A stretch of DNA of 64,000 bases from the NCBI RefSeq assembly GCF_022513585.1, contig NZ_JAKWBF010000001.1, forward strand, positions 1-64,000, written 5' to 3'. A program made the position numbers and the translations under genes. The notes under the pieces were generated by a model. It was not told where the DNA came from and made no database searches. It saw nothing but the letters and a program-made list of their open reading frames with translations. This DNA is from Gordonia gummivorans (GTDB lineage: Bacteria > Actinomycetota > Actinomycetes > Mycobacteriales > Mycobacteriaceae). Positions within the stretch are counted from its first letter, which is position 1. The number at the start of each line of letters is the position of its first letter. Positions 44,127 to 51,815 of the stretch are shown here, in pieces.

Positions 44127-44975
44127 ATGCACTTTTCGGGTCTAGTCCGTTGCGTGCTGTCACGTCTGGGTTCATCCCTCCATCACCGCAACCGCAACCG
44201 ACTCTGTGTGGCGCTATCTGCCGTTTTCGTAGCGGTTCTCGCTGCTTGCGGGTCGTCCTCGGATCAGAGCACCACCGAGAACGGCACGATCACGTCGCAA
44301 GGGACCACGACATCGCGGTCGCTCGAGTCTGGCCTGCGCACCACGCCGTCAGCAGAGGGCACCCCACAGAAGATCGTCTTGCAGCACAGTTGGAAAGACG
44401 AGGATGGGTACAGCTATCAGGTGGAGGTCACCGAGCCCACGATCACGGTGACCAACGACACCGCCAACTCCAAGCCTGGCCGCACCGACCTGACGTGGGA
44501 ATTCGTGGTGACGGCGCGTCTGACGAACACCACCCCCGCCCGCAATGCCCCGTTCCCAGACAAACTCAGCTTCCGACCGGCATGGACAAGAAGCACCTCC
44601 CTGTGCGGAAGCCGGGATGCGCGAACCGATTTCGGCTTCTCCACAAACGACGATGCGGTGGAGGCGGCTTGGTGCACGCTGACGAACATGCCAATGTTCC
44701 TCGCTGCCACCGACATCTCCGAGCAAGGCGGACCACCGCAACTCTCCGGCACACTCGGCATCGACCAGACGATGGAATTGACCGCGCGCGGCACAAACTT
44801 GATCAAGTGGACGATCCCCGAGGCCGAGTACGACGCTCTTGCGGACGCGATCAAGGCTCCGACCGTATACGTGTTGGGCGGCAGCTACAACGATCGTCCC
44901 GATAACTCTCAATGCCTCCTGGTGACCCGCGTGCCGGTGTTCGCCGAGACCCAGCGCACCGGCTGCCTCACGTAG
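44127..44975 (+). CDS. Putative lipoprotein, unknown function
   Basis: A 282-aa exported protein. After a basic N-terminus (RNRNR) comes a hydrophobic stretch ending in the lipobox AVLAAC near residue 41. A Ser/Thr-rich linker follows to about 75. The rest is a beta-rich domain with the phrase FVVTARLTNTTPARNAPFP, as in secreted DUF4352-like folds, and three Cys near 160-185 plus one pair at the end. ATG 44127 gives a long n-region; a later start is possible. No neighbour suggests a role. Confidence 0.65.
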   Translation: MHFSGLVRCVLSRLGSSLHHRNRNRLCVALSAVFVAVLAACGSSSDQSTTENGTITSQGTTTSRSLESGLRTTPSAEGTPQKIVLQHSWKDEDGYSYQVEVTEPTITVTNDTANSKPGRTDLTWEFVVTARLTNTTPARNAPFPDKLSFRPAWTRSTSLCGSRDARTDFGFSTNDDAVEAAWCTLTNMPMFLAATDISEQGGPPQLSGTLGIDQTMELTARGTNLIKWTIPEAEYDALADAIKAPTVYVLGGSYNDRPDNSQCLLVTRVPVFAETQRTGCLT

Positions 44976-45059
44976 AGGCCACCCCGACCGCGGATGACCC
45001 AAATCGTCGAGTCCTGTTGCGCGCGTCCGTACTTCGACTCGGACAATTGTGAAAAAGTG

Positions 45060-45086
45060 TTGGCACTCGCCAGAGGAGAGTGCTAA
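45060..45086. promoter_or_regulatory. CIRCE element (HrcA operator)
   Basis: TTGGCACTC-N9-GAGTGCTAA differs from the CIRCE consensus TTAGCACTC-N9-GAGTGCTAA at one base. It lies about 74 bases before the start of the Hsp20 gene. HrcA binding would repress the gene until heat stress. Confidence 0.88.
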
Positions 45087-45159
45087 TATCAGGTTACGCA
45101 GTGATGGTAAGTGAGGTGCCGTCATTGGGGCGGCACCCCTGAAGAAGGAGGTGTTTGCT

Positions 45160-45621
45160 GTGCTGCGTGTAGATCCCTTTGCTGCTGTCGATGACTGGGC
45201 CAAGGCGCTCCTTGCCGGTGGGTCCGGCACTGTGGGCCGCACTCCGCGGTTCATGCCCATCGACGTGTACAAGGTCGATGACCACTATTCGCTCGTCGCG
45301 GACCTACCAGGTGCGGATCCTGGTTCGATCGACCTCGATGTCGACAACGGTGTGCTCACACTGTCCGCGCACCGCAGTGCGCCAACCGATGACGGTGTGC
45401 AGTGGCTGGCCAGTGAACGTTTCTCCGGCACCTACCGTCGCCAGGTCACGCTCGGCGATGGTGTGGATCCGGCGAGGATCTCGGCCTCCTATGACAACGG
45501 AGTGCTGACCGTGACCATCCCGGTCGCCGAGCAGGCCAAGCCCCGCAAGATCGAGATCGGCCACGCCGGTGCGAGGCAACAGGAGATCAGGGCCGCGACG
45601 ACGAACTCGGCGGCCGGCTGA
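45160..45621 (+). CDS. Hsp20/alpha-crystallin small heat-shock protein
   Basis: A 153-aa small chaperone. The alpha-crystallin domain spans about 33-130: MPIDVYKVDDHY, DLPGADPGSIDLDVDNG and the terminal strand DNGVLTVTIPVAE. The I-x-I-like element PRKIEIG follows. GTG 45160 has AAGGAG nine bases upstream; the GTG at 45151 abuts the Shine-Dalgarno sequence and is unlikely. The CIRCE element upstream puts it under HrcA control, unusual for Hsp20 genes of mycobacteria, which mostly use HspR and sigma factors. Confidence 0.92.
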   Translation: MLRVDPFAAVDDWAKALLAGGSGTVGRTPRFMPIDVYKVDDHYSLVADLPGADPGSIDLDVDNGVLTLSAHRSAPTDDGVQWLASERFSGTYRRQVTLGDGVDPARISASYDNGVLTVTIPVAEQAKPRKIEIGHAGARQQEIRAATTNSAAG

Positions 45622-45695
45622 TCCCATTGAGTCGCAATAGTTGACCACCCGTGCGAGACGCTTGACCACCCAGCGCGAAACGGAGGGTGACGAGA

Positions 45696-46175
45696 ATGAT
45701 GGTCTGCACCGACACCGCCCCGACCGCAGGTCACCTCGAGGTGATCGATCCTGACGAGCTCTGGTTGGCTGCCGAAATCGACGCGCTCTTCGCGGCCGCA
45801 TCTCTGCGTCACGCTGTCGTCGCAGGCGGCGTGACCACGGCTTGCGAACTCCGACCTCGTAGACGGTGCGAGGGGTCGGGCAGCCATCGCGAACCAGTCC
45901 GGGGTTGGGTCTCGCCGTCGAGAGGCGGCCGACAACGCGCGCCGCCTGCGATCGTCGGCGCGATCGACAGGTCTGTGTATAGAGCCAAAGCCAACGAAGG
46001 AGGTGATGAACTCGTCGCCCGACGAACGCTCAGAAGTAGTCTCTCTCCCACGCACGAGGGCTGTCGTCGGGTCGTCCAGGGGGGGGTTTGCGGTGCTCCT
46101 ACCGCGAACCCCTCCCTGTCGCAGCACTATTCCCGAGAAGACGGTTTCCCTGGGCTGAGCGGAGGCATCGAATGA
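45696..46175 (+). CDS. Possible small protein downstream of Hsp20, perhaps degraded
   Basis: A 159-aa reading frame with GGAGG nine bases before ATG 45696. The first 40 residues (GHLEVIDPDELWLAAEIDAL) look like real protein, but the remainder is Arg/Gly/Ser-rich and contains a strong hairpin at 46083-46112. The frame overlaps the next gene by ATGA. Two TTGACCACCC repeats 21 bases apart precede it (45641 and 45662). It may be a real protein, or a decayed gene whose frame shifted after residue 45. Confidence 0.35.
   Translation: MMVCTDTAPTAGHLEVIDPDELWLAAEIDALFAAASLRHAVVAGGVTTACELRPRRRCEGSGSHREPVRGWVSPSRGGRQRAPPAIVGAIDRSVYRAKANEGGDELVARRTLRSSLSPTHEGCRRVVQGGVCGAPTANPSLSQHYSREDGFPGLSGGIE
46083..46112 (+). 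terminator. Strong hairpin downstream of the Hsp20 gene
   Basis: A 12-bp stem GGGGTTTGCGGT/ACCGCGAACCCC with one G-U pair and a GCTCCT loop. No T-run follows. It could end the Hsp20 transcript or structure the leader of the acidic protein gene. Confidence 0.5.
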
Positions 46176-46402
46176 CAACCGACCAACCACGCGTCTCGAT
46201 GAATGCCGACGAGGCGGATGCGGTGGAACAATCCCTGCCCGTCGATCCCGATGATCACGACGCCGTCCAGCAACCAGTCGAGGTGCTGGGCCTCGAAGCC
46301 GATGAGGCCGATATCGCCGAACAAGCCATACCGGTGACACTCGACGACTCCGACGATCCGAGATCTCAGTGGTCAGAGGAGACCGGAGACGCGGCACCGT
46401 AG
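46172..46402 (+). CDS. Small acidic protein with an EAD/VEQ/PV repeat
   Basis: A 76-aa very acidic protein with no membrane span. Two imperfect units, ADEADAVEQSLPVDPDD and ADEADIAEQAIPVTLDD, are separated by about 17 residues. Similar short acidic proteins with EAD-x-x-EQ repeats occur in actinobacteria, without known function. Start ATG 46172 overlaps the preceding frame by ATGA. Its last 37 bases overlap the end of modC on the other strand. Confidence 0.6.
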   Translation: MTTDQPRVSMNADEADAVEQSLPVDPDDHDAVQQPVEVLGLEADEADIAEQAIPVTLDDSDDPRSQWSEETGDAAP

Positions 46403-47460
46403 ATCTTCACCTCGTTCGCTTTCACCACCAGGTCGACGTCGAGCCCGATCTCGAGTCCCAGATCGGCCACCGCCGCCCAGGTCACCTCGGCCGCAACCGT
46501 CTGGTCTTCGACGTCGGCGTTCAGAAGTGCGTGGTCACCGCGGGGCTCGAGTTCTCGGATGACGCCACGCAGCGTGGTACGTGGGCTCCCTTGTGGCGCT
46601 TGCAGATACACCGCGACCGCCCGCGGCGAGAAAGCGGCTGCGGCCGCCGTACCGGGGTCAAGCGTCTCGGCGGCCATACCCACGACACGGTTGCCGTCGG
46701 CGTCCATCACCCCGCCGGACGTGTCCATCGTGCCGAGAAAAAGGTTCAGTCCCGACAGCGACGCGGCGAACCGGCTCGTCGGTCCGGCCAGAACCGCTCT
46801 TGTGGAACCGGATTCGACGAGTCGTCCCCCGTCGAGCACCACGATCTCGTCGGCCAGGCCCACGGCGTCGAGCACATCGTGGGTGACCATGATGGTGGTG
46901 CGTTCGTGATCTGCCAACAGCGTCCGCAGAAGGCCGCGCAGGCGACTGGCGACGTCGACGTCGAGCGCTCGGAATGGCTCGTCCAGCAGTAGGATTCGCG
47001 GTTCGGCAGCGAACGCCCGCGCAATGGCGACGCGTTGCGCCTGACCGCCGGAGAGTTGATCGGGTTTGCGGTCGGCGAGGTCGGTGACCTCGGTGGCCGC
47101 CATCCAGCGGCGCACCCGGTCCCGCACCTCGGCGCGGGGCAGACGCTGAGCCGACGGTGCGAACGCGATGTTCGACGCGACACTCAGGTGCGGAAAGAGC
47201 CGCGCCTCCTGCGACAGCAGCGCCACCGGGCGGCGATGCGGCGGAAGGGAGGTGCGGTCATCGCGGAACACGTTGTCACCGAGCGTGATCCGAGTCCCCG
47301 AATCGCCCACGAGCAGGCCCGCGATCATCCGGAGCATGGTGGTCTTCCCCGCACCGTTGGGTCCCACAACGGCCGTGGTGCGTCCCGCCGGGAATCGGTG
47401 CGTGAGATGCAGGCTCGGTATTTCGTTGGCAATCGACACCGAAAGATCTGTCTCGTTCAC
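46366..47460 (-). CDS. modC: Molybdate ABC transporter ATP-binding protein
   Basis: A 364-aa ATPase. Walker A GPNGAGKTT, signature LSGGQAQR, Walker B ILLLDEP and switch His in MVTHDVL are intact. The C-terminal part from about 300 is a Mop/TOBE domain, the oxyanion sensor typical of ModC. GTG 47460 overlaps the modB stop by GTGA. With modA and modB it forms the high-affinity molybdate importer. The end of the gene overlaps a convergent small gene by 37 bases. Confidence 0.93.
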   Translation of the reverse strand: MNETDLSVSIANEIPSLHLTHRFPAGRTTAVVGPNGAGKTTMLRMIAGLLVGDSGTRITLGDNVFRDDRTSLPPHRRPVALLSQEARLFPHLSVASNIAFAPSAQRLPRAEVRDRVRRWMAATEVTDLADRKPDQLSGGQAQRVAIARAFAAEPRILLLDEPFRALDVDVASRLRGLLRTLLADHERTTIMVTHDVLDAVGLADEIVVLDGGRLVESGSTRAVLAGPTSRFAASLSGLNLFLGTMDTSGGVMDADGNRVVGMAAETLDPGTAAAAAFSPRAVAVYLQAPQGSPRTTLRGVIRELEPRGDHALLNADVEDQTVAAEVTWAAVADLGLEIGLDVDLVVKANEVKIYGAASPVSSDH

Positions 47461-48278
47461 AGCGCCCCGACCACGCCTCGGCGACGACGGCTGTGTACTC
47501 CGACCACGACGATCAGTGAGAGGAGAACCAGGATGAGCGACAACGGGATCGCCGCTTTCGGATCGTCGATCGATGCCACATAGATGGCCAGTGGCGCGGT
47601 CTGGGTGACGCCGGGCGCGTTGCCCGCGAACGTGATGGTGGCGCCGAACTCACCGAGCGCCCGGGCGAACGCCAGAACCATACCCGCCACGAGGGACGGA
47701 ACGACCAGTGGGAGGGTGACGCGCCACAGCGTCCGCGTCGGGCCCGCACCGAGCGTTGCGGCGACTTCCTCGTAGCGCGTACCGACAACGCGCACAGCAC
47801 CTTCCACACTGATCACCAGGAACGGCAGCGCGACAAAGGTCTGCGCGAGCACCACGGCAGTGGTGGTGAACGCGATGTCGATACCGGCAGCATGGAGATG
47901 CTTGCCGATGACGCCGAGTCGGCCGAACGTGTACAGCAGCGCCAGACCGCCGACCACCGGCGGAAGCACCAAGGGCAGCAGCACAAGTGAGCGCAGCACG
48001 CGGACGAACAGGTTGTCGTAGCGGGCGAAGATCACCGCCATCGGCACCCCGAGTAGCAAGCACACCACTGTGCTCGCCGTCGCCGTGATCAGTGAAAGTC
48101 TTAGTGCGTCAAGCGAGGACTCCGACGTCACATCCTCGACAAAGGTCTCCCACGGCGTCTGTGCTAGCAGCGCCAACGGCGGTACGACGATCAGCGCGAC
48201 CCCGAGCGCGGCGAGAGCGAACACCCACAGCGGCAGTGCCGACATTCCCGATCGGCTGCCGATGCGGAGTCGGGTCAA
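47457..48278 (-). CDS. modB: Molybdate ABC transporter permease
   Basis: A 273-aa permease with about six TM helices. The EAA-loop that contacts ModC reads YEEVAATLGAGPTRTLWRV. It is the CysW/ModB type. The frame begins at a TTG overlapping the modA stop by TTGA; ATG 48245 is an alternative start. Overlap on both sides shows a tight modA-modB-modC operon. Confidence 0.92.
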   Translation of the reverse strand: MTRLRIGSRSGMSALPLWVFALAALGVALIVVPPLALLAQTPWETFVEDVTSESSLDALRLSLITATASTVVCLLLGVPMAVIFARYDNLFVRVLRSLVLLPLVLPPVVGGLALLYTFGRLGVIGKHLHAAGIDIAFTTTAVVLAQTFVALPFLVISVEGAVRVVGTRYEEVAATLGAGPTRTLWRVTLPLVVPSLVAGMVLAFARALGEFGATITFAGNAPGVTQTAPLAIYVASIDDPKAAIPLSLILVLLSLIVVVGVHSRRRRGVVGAL

Positions 48279-49039
48279 GGTTTACCGAATCCGGCGTCCG
48301 CCAGGATCTGCTGCCCCTGCGGTCCCAGCACGAGTTCGATGAACTCCTTGCCGAGCGCATCACCGGGAGCGCCCTGCACGGTTGCGATCGGGTACTTGTT
48401 GACCACAGCGGCGAACGCGGGGTCGGTGACGGTGGCGACCTTGTCACCGGCGGCCTTGGCGTCGGTCACGTACACCACTCCGGCATCGGCCTGACCCGTC
48501 GTCACCTTGGTGAGCACGGCGGTCACCGACTGCTCCTCCGATGCGGCATTAACGGTGACGCCGGTGTTCTTCTCGACGGTGTCGGTGGCGTTACCGCACG
48601 GCTGCGCGGACTGGCAGACCACAGTGGTCACGCCGGGCTTGTTGAGATCGGCAAACGAGTTGATGCCCTTGGGGTTTCCGGGTGCGGTAACGATGACGAG
48701 GGTGTTGGTGGCGAAGATCTTGGGGTCCACGGCCTGATCGCCGAGCTTGTCCATGTTCTTCTCGTCGGCACTGGCGAACACGTCGGCGGGCGCACCCTGC
48801 TTGATCTGATTGACCAGCGTCGACGACCCGTCGAAGGACAACTTGACGGTGACCCCCGCGTGCTGCTTCTGGAACTCGTCGGCGATGGCCGTGAACGTCT
48901 TCTTGAGCGATGCCGCGGCCGACACGTTCAGCGTCGTCGGGGTGGCGCTCGCGGGCGTCGAACTGTCGTCGTCCGACGAACAGCCGGCGACCGCCAGCAA
49001 CAGTCCCGCCACCGACAGCGCAGCCAGAATCCGTCTCAT
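48275..49039 (-). CDS. modA: Molybdate-binding lipoprotein
   Basis: A 254-aa substrate-binding lipoprotein. The signal peptide ends in LLLAVAGC, then a Ser/Thr linker. Binding-protein blocks are NVSAAASLKKTF, FDGSSTLVNQIKQGAPADVFASAD and ADAGVVYVTDA. The first SAAASL and GSST segments give the Ser residues that bind the oxyanion in ModA. Its ATG overlaps the regulator stop by one base. It delivers molybdate (or tungstate) to ModBC. Confidence 0.93.
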   Translation of the reverse strand: MRRILAALSVAGLLLAVAGCSSDDDSSTPASATPTTLNVSAAASLKKTFTAIADEFQKQHAGVTVKLSFDGSSTLVNQIKQGAPADVFASADEKNMDKLGDQAVDPKIFATNTLVIVTAPGNPKGINSFADLNKPGVTTVVCQSAQPCGNATDTVEKNTGVTVNAASEEQSVTAVLTKVTTGQADAGVVYVTDAKAAGDKVATVTDPAFAAVVNKYPIATVQGAPGDALGKEFIELVLGPQGQQILADAGFGKP

Positions 49040-49440
49040 CAGCTCTCCCGCTTCTTCTCCACGATCACGGTCGTCGCCTTGACGACCGCCGTTGCCACCA
49101 CGCCCGGTTCCAGGCCCAGTTCCCGCGCCGCGTCGGCGCTCATCAGCGACGTGACCTCGAACGGCCCGCACTGCATCGTCACCTGCGCCATCACCCCGTC
49201 GATGACCGCTTCGGTCACGAGTCCGGTGAAGCGATTGCGCGCCGACCGCAGCACCCCGGAGTCGTCGTCGGGTGCCGTTCCGGCGCGACGCTGTGCCAGG
49301 GCGGCCAGTTCGACCCCGTCGACGGCCTGCACCCCGCCGTCGTCGATCGCCGACAGCTCACCCGCGCTGATCCAACGGCGCACGGTGTCGTCGCTGACGC
49401 CGAGGAGGACCGACGCATCGCGTACTCGTATGGCACCCAC
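49039..49440 (-). CDS. HTH-TOBE molybdate-responsive regulator
   Basis: A 133-aa protein: an excisionase/MerR-like winged helix at about 1-50 (RVRDASVLLGVSDDTVRRW) and a TOBE/Mop domain at about 70-130 (SARNRFTGLVTEAVIDGVMAQVTMQ), which binds molybdate. This is the short actinobacterial counterpart of ModE. GTG 49440 puts the HTH at the N-terminus; a GTG at 49503 would add 21 unlikely residues. It heads the operon and has a palindrome 12 bases upstream, so autoregulation by molybdate is likely. Confidence 0.83.
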   Translation of the reverse strand: MGAIRVRDASVLLGVSDDTVRRWISAGELSAIDDGGVQAVDGVELAALAQRRAGTAPDDDSGVLRSARNRFTGLVTEAVIDGVMAQVTMQCGPFEVTSLMSADAARELGLEPGVVATAVVKATTVIVEKKRES

Positions 49441-49452
49441 GGGGAGATGATA

Positions 49453-49466
49453 TCCGCATCTGCGGA
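49453..49466. promoter_or_regulatory. Palindrome before the molybdate operon
   Basis: TCCGCA-TC-TGCGGA, a 14-nt perfect inverted repeat 12 bases before the regulator start. The likely binding protein is the HTH-TOBE product itself. The rest of the gap to 49737 has one hairpin (TCGCCTG-TCG-CAGGCGA, 49671-49687) and nothing else I recognise. Confidence 0.5.
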
Positions 49467-49737
49467 GAAATAGGCGGGAAGTGTCCGCGCATACGAATTG
49501 CACGGTCGCGAAGCCCGCTCCCCGACGGTGCGACTCATCCCACCGAACAATGACGCGGGTCTGTCAGACCACGCCCGTACCATCGACACCAGTGCATCCG
49601 ATTTGTCCGTTTTTGCAGGTGGCAGCACACACCGATGAGTTTCCGGATCGGCGTGGGTCTGCCCCTGTGTTCGCCTGTCGCAGGCGAGCGGAAAAACCCT
49701 TCGCCATTGTCCGACCACCTCGATAGCGTGGAGAAAC

Positions 49738-50769
49738 ATGACCTCACCCACAGCCCCGGCACCGATGACAACGCGCACCGCCCCCGACGCCGACGTCGCC
49801 ATCGAAGCCATCGACCTCGTGAAGCGCTTCGGCGACTTCACCGCCGTCGACGGCGTGAGCTTCACCGTCCCCCGCGGATCCGTGCTCGGCCTGCTCGGAC
49901 CCAACGGTGCAGGCAAGACCACCACCGTCCGGATGATGACCACGCTGTCCCCACCCACCAGCGGCACCGCCCGGGTCGCCGGACACGACGTGACCGCCGA
50001 ACCTGACGCCGTCCGCCGGAGCATGGGTCTGACCGGGCAGGCGGCTACCGTCGACGAGATCCTCACCGGCCGCGAGAATCTGCGCATGATCGGCGGGCTG
50101 TACGGGATCGGCCGACGCGATCTGGCTCGTCGGGGCGATCAACTGCTCGAACAGTTCTCGCTGACCGAGGCGGCCAACAAACAGGTCAAGTCGTATTCGG
50201 GCGGTATGCGTCGCCGGCTCGACCTGGCCGTCAGCCTCCTCGCAGCACCACCGGTGCTGTTCCTCGACGAACCGACAACCGGCCTCGATCCACGGAGTCG
50301 CTCGGAGCTGTGGGACGTGCTGCGCGGCTTGGTGTCTCAAGGAACCACGTTGCTGCTGACCACACAGTACCTCGAAGAGGCCGATCAACTCGCCGACGAC
50401 ATCGTCGTCATCGACAAGGGCAAGATCATCGCGCACGGCACCCCGATGCAGCTCAAACAACAAGCGGGCGCGGCCAGTCTGGTGCTGACCGTCTCCAACG
50501 CCGACGACCTCCCACAGGCGCAGGCACTGCTCGCCAAGACCGGCGCGGAGGTCTTCGTCGACGAGGGCGCCCGCCGACTCACCACCGCCGCAAGCGGACT
50601 CGCCGACCTCAATCGCGTGGTCGCCTGGTTCGACGAAAGCGGCATCGCCGTCGACGACCTCGGGCTCGCACGCCCCAGCCTCGACGACGTCTTCCTGTCG
50701 CTCACCGGTCACCGCGCCGAAGACGCCGACGAGAACTCCGATTCCACCGACGAGGAGAACGACCGATGA
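49738..50769 (+). CDS. DrrA-type ABC exporter ATPase
   Basis: A 343-aa ATPase. Walker A GPNGAGKTT, signature YSGGMRRR, Walker B VLFLDEPTTGLDP and the His-switch replaced by Gln in LLTTQYLEEAD are all typical of DrrA daunorubicin-type exporters. The C-terminal 110 residues fit the DrrA CREEM-like regulatory region. It overlaps the permease gene by ATGA. Likely role: export of a lipid or drug-like compound. Confidence 0.92.
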   Translation: MTSPTAPAPMTTRTAPDADVAIEAIDLVKRFGDFTAVDGVSFTVPRGSVLGLLGPNGAGKTTTVRMMTTLSPPTSGTARVAGHDVTAEPDAVRRSMGLTGQAATVDEILTGRENLRMIGGLYGIGRRDLARRGDQLLEQFSLTEAANKQVKSYSGGMRRRLDLAVSLLAAPPVLFLDEPTTGLDPRSRSELWDVLRGLVSQGTTLLLTTQYLEEADQLADDIVVIDKGKIIAHGTPMQLKQQAGAASLVLTVSNADDLPQAQALLAKTGAEVFVDEGARRLTTAASGLADLNRVVAWFDESGIAVDDLGLARPSLDDVFLSLTGHRAEDADENSDSTDEENDR

Positions 50770-51611
50770 CCACCACCGTGACACCCGGGTCGGCGGTAAC
50801 GGAGATGCCGGCCACCCATCAGACCAACATTGCTCAGCAGGCCTGGATCATGGTGAAACGCAACATGATCCACACCAAGCGGATGCCCGAGATGCTGTCC
50901 GACGTGACGATCCAGCCGATCATGTTCGTGCTGCTGTTCGCCTACGTGTTCGGCGCCTCGATCCAGACCGAGAGCGCGTCGTACAAGGAATTCCTGCTGC
51001 CCGGCATCATGGGGCAGACCATCGTGTTCACCGCTTTCATCGTCTCCACCGGCATCACCGCCGACCTGGAGAAGGGCATCATCGACCGCTTCCGGTCGTT
51101 GCCCATCCACCGGTCGTCGGTGCTGATCGGTCGCAGTATCGCGAGCCTGTTGCATTCGTCCATCGGCATCGTGGTGATGGCCATCACCGGACTCGCCATC
51201 GGCTGGCGTATCCGCGGCTCCTTCGTCGACGCCGTGCTCGCCTTCGCCCTGCTGATCCTGTTCGGGTTCGCGATGATCTGGTTCGGCATCCTGATCGGCT
51301 CGTGGCTGCGCTCGGTGGAGGCGGTCAACGGCTTCATGTTCTCGGTGCTGTTCCCGATCACGTTCCTGTCCAACGCCTTTGTCCCCACCGACCCGATGCC
51401 CGACTGGCTACAGACGATCGCCGAGTGGAACCCGATGTCGTCGCTCGTGCAAGCCATGCGCGTGCTGTGGGGCAACGGGCCCGCCTACGGCCCCGAAGCT
51501 GCGTGGCCGATGCAGCACCCGGTGGCCGCGACGCTGATCTGGTCGGTGGCGCTGACCGTCATCTTCGCCCCGTTCGCACTGCGCGCCTACTACAAGCGCA
51601 CCTCGGATTGA
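50766..51611 (+). CDS. DrrB-type ABC exporter permease
   Basis: A 281-aa ABC-2 permease with six TM helices. The family block GIITADLEKGIIDRFRSLPI-like segment is present near residue 95, with LSNAFVPTDPMPDWLQ and NPMSSLVQAMR later. It is coupled to the ATPase by an ATGA overlap. The stop is followed by a palindromic repeat. Confidence 0.9.
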   Translation: MTTTVTPGSAVTEMPATHQTNIAQQAWIMVKRNMIHTKRMPEMLSDVTIQPIMFVLLFAYVFGASIQTESASYKEFLLPGIMGQTIVFTAFIVSTGITADLEKGIIDRFRSLPIHRSSVLIGRSIASLLHSSIGIVVMAITGLAIGWRIRGSFVDAVLAFALLILFGFAMIWFGILIGSWLRSVEAVNGFMFSVLFPITFLSNAFVPTDPMPDWLQTIAEWNPMSSLVQAMRVLWGNGPAYGPEAAWPMQHPVAATLIWSVALTVIFAPFALRAYYKRTSD

Positions 51612-51678
51612 GCTGAGCCTCGCGCACCCGGCCCTCCCACTCCCTGAAGTGCGAGGACCGCAAGCGACGAGCCTCCTA

Positions 51679-51794
51679 CCGCTGCCTGAGGAGCGAGGAG
51701 CGCTAGCGACGAGCCTCGAAGGCCAGGTGAGACGACAATGTCATCGCGCCAGGGGCTTCGAGGCTCGCAGGCTCGCACCTCAGCCAGCGGGAGG
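51679..51794. repeat. Palindromic intergenic repeat, copy B
   Basis: About 116 bases from CCGCTGCCTGAGG to CAGCCAGCGGGAGGG with an inner GACGACAATGTC centre. It aligns with 31091-31203 along its whole length. A weaker decayed half (51612-51678) precedes it. It sits between the convergent DrrB-type and ROK genes. Confidence 0.8.
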
Positions 51795-51815
51795 GACTCT
51801 TCGCGTCACCAAGGT

